Positions 16,924 through 23,898 of a DNA stretch of 64,000 nucleotides are shown in pieces. A model generated the notes under the pieces. The model did not search any database and was not told the origin of the DNA. It worked only from the letters and a program-made list of their open reading frames with translations. Made by a program: the position numbers and the translations under genes. Source of the DNA: Chloroflexota bacterium (GTDB taxonomy: Bacteria; Chloroflexota; Anaerolineae; Aggregatilineales; Phototrophicaceae); assembly GCA_028873975.1 (NCBI GenBank), contig JAPPMO010000093.1, forward strand, positions 1 to 64,000, read 5' to 3'. Each line of letters starts with the position of its first letter. The stretch's first letter is position 1.

Positions 16924-17730
16924 ATGGCGGGCAATACCCAGTCGGTCTGCTGGCGAATCTTGCTGCTGACACTGTTGCTGGCACTGTCGGCCTGCAGCAT
17001 GCATCTGAAAGCGCTGCCGGGCGCGATAGCCGATGCGCCAAGTACGGCTATAGCAAGCTCTGAATGGACCGTTATCGCTGCGGGGCTGGAATGGCGCGAA
17101 ATCAGTCATGATAACGATCAACTGGCTCAGTTAAAGCTATTGCGCATTGACCCGGAGCGCTATTTCTTCCGCGCCAAATACAGTCCGGGCGCGCCACATA
17201 GCCTGGCTCAATGGCGCGCCCGCGAGCCGGAGGCGGCCGCAATCGTGAACGCCAATTTCTTCGACCCCTCATACCAGGCTTTGGGGCTCGTTATCAGTGA
17301 TGGCGAGGCTTATGGCTCTCCATATCTCGAGCGCGGCGGCAGCTTTCTCGTCAATCAGAGCCGGGCAGCGGTCCGCGCAAACAGCAGCATGTCGCATCGA
17401 GAGCTGGCATCCGCGCAACAAGCCGTTCAGGGTTTTCCTCTTCTTGTGGAGAAGGGCGAGCAGGCTTACTTTGGTCAAGCGACGCAGCAGCGCGCGCGGC
17501 GCACTGCCATCGCCGAAGACGCAGCCGGGAACATTCTGATCATTTCCGCGCCCCTTCTGGGACCGACGCTCCGCGACTTGAGCGCCTTCCTTGCGGGCAG
17601 CGACCTAGAAATCGAAACCGCATTCAATCTGGATGGCGGCGGTTCGACTTTAATGGCAGTGCGCGACATCGACTATTTTCAACCGTCCTTCGACGCGGTT
17701 CCGGCGATTCTCGCGGTTTACAAAGGTTGA
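16924..17730 (+). CDS. Phosphodiester glycosidase-like lipoprotein (NAGPA/DUF2233 family)
   Basis: The 268-residue product begins with a hydrophobic signal ending LALSAC, so it is probably a lipoprotein. The body has ATP-independent hydrolase family features: AAAIVNANFFD near 110, GLVISDGEAYG, a YLERGGSFLV strand, and NLDGGGSTLMAV near the C-terminus, all typical of phosphodiester glycosidase (uncovering-enzyme) domains. Bacterial members act on exopolysaccharide or cell-wall sugars. ATG at 16924 was taken because it starts close to the signal; a TTG at 16894, directly after the upstream stop, is also in frame. Neither start has a clear ribosome site. Probably co-transcribed with the aminotransferase. 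Confidence 0.8.
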   Translation: MAGNTQSVCWRILLLTLLLALSACSMHLKALPGAIADAPSTAIASSEWTVIAAGLEWREISHDNDQLAQLKLLRIDPERYFFRAKYSPGAPHSLAQWRAREPEAAAIVNANFFDPSYQALGLVISDGEAYGSPYLERGGSFLVNQSRAAVRANSSMSHRELASAQQAVQGFPLLVEKGEQAYFGQATQQRARRTAIAEDAAGNILIISAPLLGPTLRDLSAFLAGSDLEIETAFNLDGGGSTLMAVRDIDYFQPSFDAVPAILAVYKG

Positions 17731-17757
17731 ACAAAGGCTCGCGGGGGGCGTCGCAGA

Positions 17758-18017
17758 GTAATCGCATTAAAATGATAGTGGCTGAAATGGTGGGAATCTA
17801 AACCAGATATTAACCACAGAGAACACAGAGGACACAGAGGACACAGAGAAAAACATAAAATGTCTTATTTCAAGTGCGTTTTCGGGTGAAAAATCACGTT
17901 TCGCTTATAACCCTTTCTTATGCTTAGTCCCGGATTTTAGAAGAAATGTCGTCTGAACACCAAGTAACTCTGTGCGCTCTGCGCGCTCTGTGTTGAAAAA
18001 ATTTGATGCGATTGCCC
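17758..18017 (+). mobile_element. MITE-like element, family R1, copy B
   Basis: Near-identical inverted copy of 6817-7068. The right end reads TTTGATGCGATTGCCC and the left end TAATCGCATTAAAATG, a decayed inverted repeat. It has an extra unit in the ACACAGAGGACACAGAGG run at 17818-17850. It occupies most of the 380-nt gap before the hydrolase gene. Confidence 0.75.
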
Positions 18018-18110
18018 AGGGGTCGACGAGAATCAAGTGGGATAGCTAATGGAAGACTGCTAGAATACGTCCCGTCGCTAGTCTTGGTATCCACACAAGG
18101 TCCCTAAAAC

Positions 18111-18998
18111 ATGCCAAAGTTAGCACAAGTCGCGACGGCGCGACAAGCGCAACTCAAGGACGGCCGCCGCTTGGGCTTCGCCGAATTTGGCGATCCCGCA
18201 GGCAGGCCAGTCTTTTTGTTTCACGATCTCTGGGGCAACCGAACCCTGCGCCATCCGGACGATTCGATTCTCAGGAGGCTTGGCATTCGCTTGATCGGCA
18301 TAGACCGCCCCGGCTATGGCATGTCAACGCGCAAGCCCGGGCGCAGCATGATGGACGTCGTCGACGATGTCATGCTGCTTTCCAAGGCGCTGCGATTGGA
18401 ACGATTCTCGGTGCTCGGTTATTCGGCCGGCGGTCCCTATGCCTTGGCTTGCGCTTATCGTTTTCCCGAAATCGTTCGCAGTTGCGCTGTCGTGAGCAGC
18501 CTGCCACCGATGGATAATCCTTTGGGTTTCCAGGCAGTTCATCCCTACTATTCCAGAATGCTCCAGTTGGCCGGCGGTATGGAGCCTTTCTTCCGCTGGT
18601 TGCTGCGCGGCTTTTTTCTGCTCGATTCACAGCGCGATTCCGCTCAATACTTGCGAGAATTGGCCGCTTCGCTGCCCAGAGTTGACCAAGAGATCTTCGG
18701 CAATCTGGACTTTTTCGCCCTGCGCCGCAATATGTGGGAAGAGATCCGCAGCAACGGCAGCGAAGCTATCGCCGATGAGATGGTCAGCCTGGTAAAAGCC
18801 TGGAGTTTTCATTTGCAGTCAATCCGGATCCAAGTGGACATCTGGTGGGGCGAGTCGGATAGATTCTCCTCGCCAATCGTTGGGCAGCGAATGGCGTCAA
18901 TGATTCCTGATTCCCGTTTGCGCCTGGAAGCAAGCGCGGGCCATTTGATTCTCTTCACACATTGGCAGGCGATCCTTGAATCGCTCATCGCCACTTGA
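18111..18998 (+). CDS. Alpha/beta hydrolase
   Basis: A 295-residue alpha/beta-hydrolase-fold protein without a signal peptide. The oxyanion region FLFHDLWGNR has HD-x-W in place of the common HG-x-x-G. The nucleophile elbow is GYSAGG with Ser105, the acid is probably the Asp in WWGESDRF, and the base is the His in SAGHLIL. A lid of about 80 residues lies between. Such enzymes hydrolyse esters, lactones or similar bonds; the substrate cannot be inferred. It stands alone, with its stop 24 nt from the stop of the opposing aspartokinase gene. Confidence 0.85.
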   Translation: MPKLAQVATARQAQLKDGRRLGFAEFGDPAGRPVFLFHDLWGNRTLRHPDDSILRRLGIRLIGIDRPGYGMSTRKPGRSMMDVVDDVMLLSKALRLERFSVLGYSAGGPYALACAYRFPEIVRSCAVVSSLPPMDNPLGFQAVHPYYSRMLQLAGGMEPFFRWLLRGFFLLDSQRDSAQYLRELAASLPRVDQEIFGNLDFFALRRNMWEEIRSNGSEAIADEMVSLVKAWSFHLQSIRIQVDIWWGESDRFSSPIVGQRMASMIPDSRLRLEASAGHLILFTHWQAILESLIAT

Positions 18999-19021
18999 GC
19001 TTTAGCGAGAGTCTTGCCCTG

Positions 19022-20467
19022 TCAACAGGGGCTTCCCTTGCCGTTGATACGGTCGTTTTCAGCCGTTTCCAAAGCCAGTGAATGCAACTGGGTAACGGCG
19101 CGTTCCAAGTCGGATTCGTTGATGATAAAGGAGATACTGCATTCGGAGGAACCTTGCGCGATGGCCAAGACGTTGATCCGGTGTTCACCCAAAAGCGAAA
19201 AGACGCGCCCGGCGACGCCCGGCGTGCCTCGCATGCCCGATCCAACCACCGTTATGATGACAATATCGCTCAAGATATCGACGCTATCGATATTGTTATG
19301 CTGGATTTCGCGCTGGAGCTCCTGTTCAACCGCCGCCTTGACATCGCCGGCCACCGGGTCAATGACTGTGAAGCAAAAACTCTGTTCTGACGATGACTGC
19401 GAGATCATCAAAATGTTGGCGCCGGCTCTTGCCGTCGCCAGGAATGTCCGCCCGGCGATGCCCGGCACGCCCAGCATGCCTTTGCCACTAACGGTGAGCA
19501 TGCTCACATCATTGATATTGGTAATGGCTTTGATGACAGTTTCGCTGGCATGGCTGCGAGGTCCGATCAATGTCCCGGCATGCGCGGCGTTGAAGGTATT
19601 GCGCACGCGTAAAGGAATGTTGCGGCTGACGATGGGTTGTACGGTCTTGGGATGCAAGACCTTCGCGCCATAAAAAGCCAGTTCTCCGATTTCCTGGTAC
19701 GAGACATAAGGCAATACGCGCGCCCGGCTGTCCAAACGCGGGTCGGTCGTCATCACGCCGTCTACATCCGTCCAGATGATTAGCTCGTCGCTCTCTAAGC
19801 AGGCTGCAATGATGGCCGCGCAGAAATCGCTGCCGCCACGCCCTAAGGTCGTGAGCGTGCCGTCCGGGGTAGCGCCGATAAACCCGGTGATGACGGGCGT
19901 GACGCCGTCCCGCAATTCGGGCAAAAGCCCTTCGCGGATGCGCGATTCGGTTTCATCCCACAGTGGATCCGCATCCTGGAAGTTGCTGTCTGTGATGACA
20001 AATCGGCTGGAATCGTACTGTTTAACGGGCAGGCCCCCCGCTGCCATGACGGCGGTGATAAGGCGGCTGCTCAGGCGTTCCCCAAATGAAACTATTGAGT
20101 CGCATATTCTGGGAGTCGCCTCGCCCAGAATACGAATCGCCTCGCATAATTCCAGATGCGCCTTGAGCAGTTGCTCAAGCTCTTGCGCCACAGCCAAGCG
20201 CCCCGACTCGCTTGAGATCAATTCCTCGATCACCGCAAAATGCTGGGCGTGAATGTCGGCGTTGATGCGCAGGTAGCGACTTTGATCCCCGGCCGCGGCA
20301 GCGCGCGCGGAATCCAGCAATTGATCGGTAACGCCGGACATCGCCGAGACAATGACAGCCAATTCATCGCCGCTTTTCAGGTTCTCGCTGACGATAGCAA
20401 CAACCTGGCGTATTGCCGCCGAAGACCCTACCGATGTGCCGCCGAATTTCATGGTCAACCTGCTCAT
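19022..20467 (-). CDS. Aspartokinase, monofunctional with tandem ACT domains
   Basis: Phosphorylates aspartate in the first step to Lys, Met, Thr and Ile. The kinase part starts MKFGGTSVG, with VSAMSGVTDQL, FGERLSSR, LGRGGSDF and WTDVDGVMTTDPR; the C-terminus has two ACT domains marked by GVPGIAGRTF and GTPGVAGRVF, each followed by an Asn-Ile/Val and SSE segment. No homoserine dehydrogenase domain is attached. The ACT pattern resembles threonine-regulated enzymes. Start: MSRLTMKF at 20467 has GAGGGG 6 nt upstream; an ATG two codons earlier (20473) is possible. Upstream lies a leader peptide and terminator, so expression should respond to Thr/Met/Ile charging as well as enzyme-level feedback. 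Confidence 0.94.
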   Translation of the reverse strand: MSRLTMKFGGTSVGSSAAIRQVVAIVSENLKSGDELAVIVSAMSGVTDQLLDSARAAAAGDQSRYLRINADIHAQHFAVIEELISSESGRLAVAQELEQLLKAHLELCEAIRILGEATPRICDSIVSFGERLSSRLITAVMAAGGLPVKQYDSSRFVITDSNFQDADPLWDETESRIREGLLPELRDGVTPVITGFIGATPDGTLTTLGRGGSDFCAAIIAACLESDELIIWTDVDGVMTTDPRLDSRARVLPYVSYQEIGELAFYGAKVLHPKTVQPIVSRNIPLRVRNTFNAAHAGTLIGPRSHASETVIKAITNINDVSMLTVSGKGMLGVPGIAGRTFLATARAGANILMISQSSSEQSFCFTVIDPVAGDVKAAVEQELQREIQHNNIDSVDILSDIVIITVVGSGMRGTPGVAGRVFSLLGEHRINVLAIAQGSSECSISFIINESDLERAVTQLHSLALETAENDRINGKGSPC

Positions 20468-20496
20468 CTTCATCCCCTCTCCCTTGCCAACGCAAT

Positions 20497-20527
20497 AAAA
20501 AAGGCGCGTGGAGGTTGTCCACACGCC
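20497..20527 (-). terminator. Attenuator terminator in the aspartokinase leader
   Basis: On the minus strand a 10-bp stem (20518-20527 with 20503-20512, GGCGTGTGGA arm, one U-G pair) with a 5-nt loop is followed by TTTTTTATTG. It lies between the leader peptide and the aspartokinase ATG, so it acts inside the transcription unit. Its 3' arm plus loop can instead pair with 20567-20575. Confidence 0.88.
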
Positions 20528-20552
20528 TGTCTGTTGCTTTCTTTTGAATCGC

Positions 20553-20645
20553 TTACAGCAAGCCGAAACCTCCACTACGGGCCCTAATGGGCATCATAGT
20601 CATGGACATAGTGGTAATGGTTCCGGTCGAAATCTTCAAATCCAT
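20553..20645 (-). CDS. Thr/Met/Ile-rich attenuation leader peptide for aspartokinase
   Basis: A 30-codon frame, ATG at 20645 to TAA at 20553, begins MDLKI and contains the core STGTITTMSMTMMPI: five Thr, four Met and two Ile in 15 residues, the end products of the aspartate pathway. It ends with SGGFGLL. The Thr/Met codons (20607-20614) can pair with 20572-20579 over 8 bp; the latter region can alternatively pair over 9 bp (20567-20575 with 20508-20516) with the terminator's 3' arm. Thus stalling at the regulatory codons would free the antiterminator, while a ribosome at the stop codon would cover it. No strong Shine-Dalgarno is visible. Enteric thrL works on the same principle; sequence and fold here are independent. 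Confidence 0.82.
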   Translation of the reverse strand: MDLKISTGTITTMSMTMMPIRARSGGFGLL

Positions 20646-20679
20646 TGTTTGCGTCGTTTCGCCAGTTCTTACGGTCAAT

Positions 20680-20708
20680 ACTCTAGCCTCATCACGCGCG
20701 CTTGTCAA
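20680..20708 (-). promoter_or_regulatory. Sigma-70-type promoter of the aspartokinase leader
   Basis: On the minus strand a perfect TTGACA (20703-20708) and TAGAGT (20680-20685) are exactly 17 nt apart. The start would be near 20673, about 28 nt before the leader-peptide ATG. An R2 element ends 12 nt upstream of the -35 box. Confidence 0.72.
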
Positions 20709-20719
20709 GGAAAATTACG

Positions 20720-21032
20720 GGGGCATTTCAAGATTATTGGCAATTAACCACCGAGGATACCGAGGGTCGCGTAGGTCGCGTAGACACTGACCGCCGACAC
20801 TGGCCGGCAGCACCGAGATTTAAGCTCTTGCCTGCCAAAAAGGAGGCGATGTAGGGGCGTTTCGCTGAAACACCCGCGAATAAAAGGTCGATGAAAATGG
20901 GCGGCTCAGCGAGTCGCGTAGACACTGACCATCAGCCGCCCCGCCATTTTGTCAGATTCCTGTGATATTCGACGTATATCGATTTTGCTGTGATTGCCCT
21001 GTGGACATCTGCCAAAATATTGAAATGCGCCC
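20720..21032 (+). mobile_element. MITE-like element, family R2, copy B
   Basis: Begins GGGCATTTCAAGATTATTGG and ends CCAAAATATTGAAATGCGCCC (21 nt apart from inverted symmetry, so imperfect terminal repeats). The interior has ACCACCGAGGATACCGAGG, the GTCGCGTAGACACTGACC module twice, and the GGGCGTTTCGCTGAAACACCC palindrome. An extra 60-nt hairpin segment near 20895-20950 (AAAATGGGCGGC with GCCGCCCCGCCATTTT) is absent from the other copies. No target duplication is seen. Confidence 0.68.
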
Positions 21033-21120
21033 TCGGCGATTCGGCAATTGCCCAGGGATCATGCGCCAAGGTCGTTTACGCCAACAGTTGACTGTGATAC
21101 AATCGCGCGGCAGTCAAACG

Positions 21121-22044
21121 ATGAGTAATGTCCTTGTGACGGAATCCACTAGCCGTCTGCGAACGCTCCACGGCTTGGCAAGACCCAGGTCAGCAATCAT
21201 CGTATTGTTGCTGGCGCTGGTCGCGGGCAACCTCCTCTACGCCCATCTTGATCGCGCCAGGGACCCGCTCGTCGGCGCTCCAGGCGACCTGCTCTATGTT
21301 GCGAGCTTCGACGGCTATCTTGACGAGTGGGATCTTTACGATGGTCAGCAGAGCGCGACGATCGCAGATGGTCGATTGCGGCTGGCGCTTTCCAGCGCGC
21401 AAACCGCCAGTTGGTCAGTTGCGCGTCATCATTTTGTTGACTTTGACATCAGCGTTGCAGCCAGCGCAGTAGCCGGCCCGATCGATAACGCCTTTGGCAT
21501 CGTCGTCGCCATGCAAAACCCATCAGAAGAAGCCTGCGATTTCCCAGCCGTGATTTTCTGCGGCATTGCTCAATGGTCCGCCTTGCTGAGCGCTGCCCTG
21601 CGACAAGTCCTTGACCCGGCAGCGGGCCCCCACTACTATGCTTTTCTTATTAGCAGCGATGGCTATTATGCGCTTGAACGGATCGTCGACGGCGCCCGAG
21701 AAGTATTAAGCACTTGGATCCCTTCCCCAAGCATTTACCAAGGCTTGGGGGCGCAGAACAGGATCCGCGTCATCGCTCAAGGATCGGAACTGCAGTTCTT
21801 TGTCAACGGAGTACAAGCGATGCTTTGTATTCCCGATGAGCCCGGGGCAAGCAGCACCTTCACAAACGGCGAATGTATCGGCGGACGTATGGTAGAAGGG
21901 TTTCAAGCGCCGGCGCCTTTGCAAGGGCAACTGGGATTGATCGCGCAAGCGACGCAGACAGGCGGCGGCGGCGTAGTTGTTGATTTCGACGATATTACCG
22001 TTTTCAGCCCGAGCGCTGCTGGCGGAGGGGACGCAAAATTATGA
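21121..22044 (+). CDS. Membrane-anchored protein with a concanavalin-like sheet domain, function unknown
   Basis: A 307-residue protein with one N-terminal span (IIVLLLALVAGNLLYA, about 23-40) and a large extracellular part. The body resembles the laminin-G/glycoside-hydrolase-16-like jelly-roll modules: SFDGYLDEWDLYDGQQS, DGRLRLAL, FVDFDISVAASAVAGP, a FGIVVAMQNPS strand, RIRVIAQGSELQFFVNG and a C-terminal VVDFDDITVFSP. This arrangement suggests carbohydrate or ligand binding rather than catalysis. The frame extends 53 codons upstream but that part is translated from an R2 repeat, so ATG 21121 was chosen. The stop overlaps the ATG of the methylthiotransferase by ATGA, so they are co-transcribed. 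Confidence 0.72.
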   Translation: MSNVLVTESTSRLRTLHGLARPRSAIIVLLLALVAGNLLYAHLDRARDPLVGAPGDLLYVASFDGYLDEWDLYDGQQSATIADGRLRLALSSAQTASWSVARHHFVDFDISVAASAVAGPIDNAFGIVVAMQNPSEEACDFPAVIFCGIAQWSALLSAALRQVLDPAAGPHYYAFLISSDGYYALERIVDGAREVLSTWIPSPSIYQGLGAQNRIRVIAQGSELQFFVNGVQAMLCIPDEPGASSTFTNGECIGGRMVEGFQAPAPLQGQLGLIAQATQTGGGGVVVDFDDITVFSPSAAGGGDAKL

Positions 22045-23321
22045 AAGTGCATCTGCGAATGGTGGGCTGTCGCCTCAATCAGAGCGAAATCGACACCATG
22101 GCTCGTCAGTTTCAGGGCATGGGCCACGAGGTCGTCGAGCGCCCGGAAGATGCCGACCATTTTGTCTTGAACACCTGCGCCGTCACGCGGGAGGCGGGCA
22201 AAACCAGCCGCAAACTGGTCCGCGAGTTCCATCGATCCAATCCGGGAGCGGAGACCACAGTGACGGGATGTTACGCTCAAATCGCGCCGAAGGAGCTTGA
22301 GGCGCTGCCCGGCATCGCTCGCGTAATAAGCAATGCCGACAAAGACAACTTGGCGTCCATCGTCACTGGCGAAGAGATCAAGGTCTTCGACCATGAGCCG
22401 ATCGAGCGGAAGCCCCCCGCCCGAAGCCCCAGCCGCACCCGGGCATTCGTGAAAGCGCAAGACGGTTGCGACAACGAATGTACGTTTTGTGTGACGACGA
22501 TAGCCCGGGGGCCCGGCCGCAGCCGCGCGATCGACGAGCTGCTGCGGGAAGTGAACACGCTGCGCCAGCTTGGATATCAAGAAGCGGTGCTAACCGGGGT
22601 ACACCTCGGCAGCTATGGGCAGGACCAAGGCCATCTTGACGGACTTGCGCAGTTGGTCCAGGCTCTGTTGCGGCATAGCGACATGCCTCGCCTGCGGCTC
22701 TCGTCGCTGGAGCCCTGGGATCTTGCGCCGGGTTTCTTCGAGTTATGGCAGGATCCCCGTCTTTGCCGTCACCTGCACCTGCCCTTGCAGAGCGGCTGCG
22801 ACGCCACCTTGAAACGCATGCGGCGCAACAGCAATCAAGCGGCGTTTCGCGCGCTGATGCAGGCCGCGCGAGAGGCCATCCCAGAAGCGCGCGTAACAAC
22901 CGATGTAATCGCAGGTTTCCCCGGCGAGACCGAGGAGGAATTCGCGACCTCCCGCGCGTTCATCGAGGAGATGGGTTTCGACGGGCTTCACGTTTTTCGT
23001 TACAGCAGCCGCCCCGGAACGCCAGCCAGCCGCATGAAAAACCAGGTGAGCAGCCAGGTCATGAAAGACCGAAGCGCTGAACTGCTCGCCATATCCGACT
23101 CTATGGAAAAAAACTTCGCGGCGAGGCTCGCGGGCACGCGGCAGCATGTGCTGTGGGAGCAAATCACCGCCGCTACGCCGGAAGGCTTCCTTCATAGCGG
23201 CTATACGGACAATTACATGCGGGTCCAGGCTGTGCATCCGAGTGACTTAAGCAACCGCATCTGCGCCACAGATCTGGGAGAATTCACGGACGGCGTGATT
23301 CATGGTACAGTACGCTTATAG
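22041..23321 (+). CDS. mtaB: tRNA methylthiotransferase, MiaB/MtaB family
   Basis: A 426-residue radical-SAM enzyme of the methylthiotransferase group. The N-terminal UPF0004 domain carries three cysteines (MVGCRLNQSE, NTCAVT, TGCYAQ) for the second cluster. The radical SAM cluster is Cys143, Cys147 and Cys150 in GCDNECTFC. The C-terminal TRAM-like portion is present but short. The N-terminal sequence favours MtaB, which converts t6A37 to ms2t6A37 in tRNA, over MiaB or RimO; that subfamily call is the least certain point. It overlaps the preceding gene by four bases. Confidence 0.88.
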   Translation: MKVHLRMVGCRLNQSEIDTMARQFQGMGHEVVERPEDADHFVLNTCAVTREAGKTSRKLVREFHRSNPGAETTVTGCYAQIAPKELEALPGIARVISNADKDNLASIVTGEEIKVFDHEPIERKPPARSPSRTRAFVKAQDGCDNECTFCVTTIARGPGRSRAIDELLREVNTLRQLGYQEAVLTGVHLGSYGQDQGHLDGLAQLVQALLRHSDMPRLRLSSLEPWDLAPGFFELWQDPRLCRHLHLPLQSGCDATLKRMRRNSNQAAFRALMQAAREAIPEARVTTDVIAGFPGETEEEFATSRAFIEEMGFDGLHVFRYSSRPGTPASRMKNQVSSQVMKDRSAELLAISDSMEKNFAARLAGTRQHVLWEQITAATPEGFLHSGYTDNYMRVQAVHPSDLSNRICATDLGEFTDGVIHGTVRL

Positions 23322-23447
23322 CTTATGGTCATCAAGTACCGCGTCTGTTCAAAGGCAGGGGTCCAAATGCCGGGCATGGGCGGCTTGAAATGCGAATCGC
23401 TTAGGGGCTCGTTCTGATGCGATGCGCGAGAATGTGAAGACTGAAAT

Positions 23448-23894
23448 ATGAGTGTACTGAAAGCAGAATTGCAATCCGCGCTGAAAGAAGCGATGAAGGC
23501 CAAAGACAGCCAACGCCGCAATGCGATTCGGCTGCTCAACAGCGCGATAAAGCAGGTCGAAATAGATACGAGAACCCCGCTCGACGATGAGGGCGTGCAA
23601 GCTGTCTTGCAAAAGGAAGCCAAGCAACATCGCGAAACTATTGCCGAATTGGAAGCGGCGGGACGCGCTGAGGAAATAGCGAGCGCGAGATTCGACCTGG
23701 AAACGATTGAGAGCTTTCTGCCAAGCCGGCTTACTGAGGACGAACTCCGGCAGATTGTTCGGAGGGCAATTGACGAGACCGGCGCCAGCTCCCTGCGCGA
23801 GATGGGGGCGATCATGCGGGCTGTTATGCCACAGGTTCGCGGCCGCGCCGACGGCAAACAGGTCAACTCCCTGGTAAAAGAGCTCTTGAGTTGA
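23448..23894 (+). CDS. yqeY: GatB/YqeY domain protein
   Basis: A 148-residue all-helical YqeY-type protein, homologous to the tRNA-binding tail of the GatB amidotransferase subunit. It begins LKAELQSALKEAMKAKDSQR, contains VLQKEAKQHRETIAELEAAGR, and ends with the GRADGKQVNSLVKELL segment characteristic of the family. Its free-standing role is not well defined, though a tRNA-related function is supposed. It is 4 nt upstream of the HD-family gene and starts an apparent operon of YqeY, HD, YbeY and DgkA. Confidence 0.92.
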   Translation: MSVLKAELQSALKEAMKAKDSQRRNAIRLLNSAIKQVEIDTRTPLDDEGVQAVLQKEAKQHRETIAELEAAGRAEEIASARFDLETIESFLPSRLTEDELRQIVRRAIDETGASSLREMGAIMRAVMPQVRGRADGKQVNSLVKELLS

Positions 23895-23898
23895 AGCG

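Noticed and set aside
17810..17855. Tandem ACACAGAGG-like units resembling a short repeat array
   Set aside because: Units are about 9-10 bp with no spacers and no cas genes; they are part of the R1 element, not a CRISPR.
19017..19030. CCCTG-TCAA-CAGGG hairpin at the aspartokinase 3' end as a terminator
   Set aside because: Only 5 bp, overlaps the coding end and has no T-run on either strand.
20467..20673. Lysine riboswitch in the aspartokinase leader
   Set aside because: No lysine-aptamer core could be matched, while a translated Thr/Met/Ile leader with antiterminator accounts for the region.
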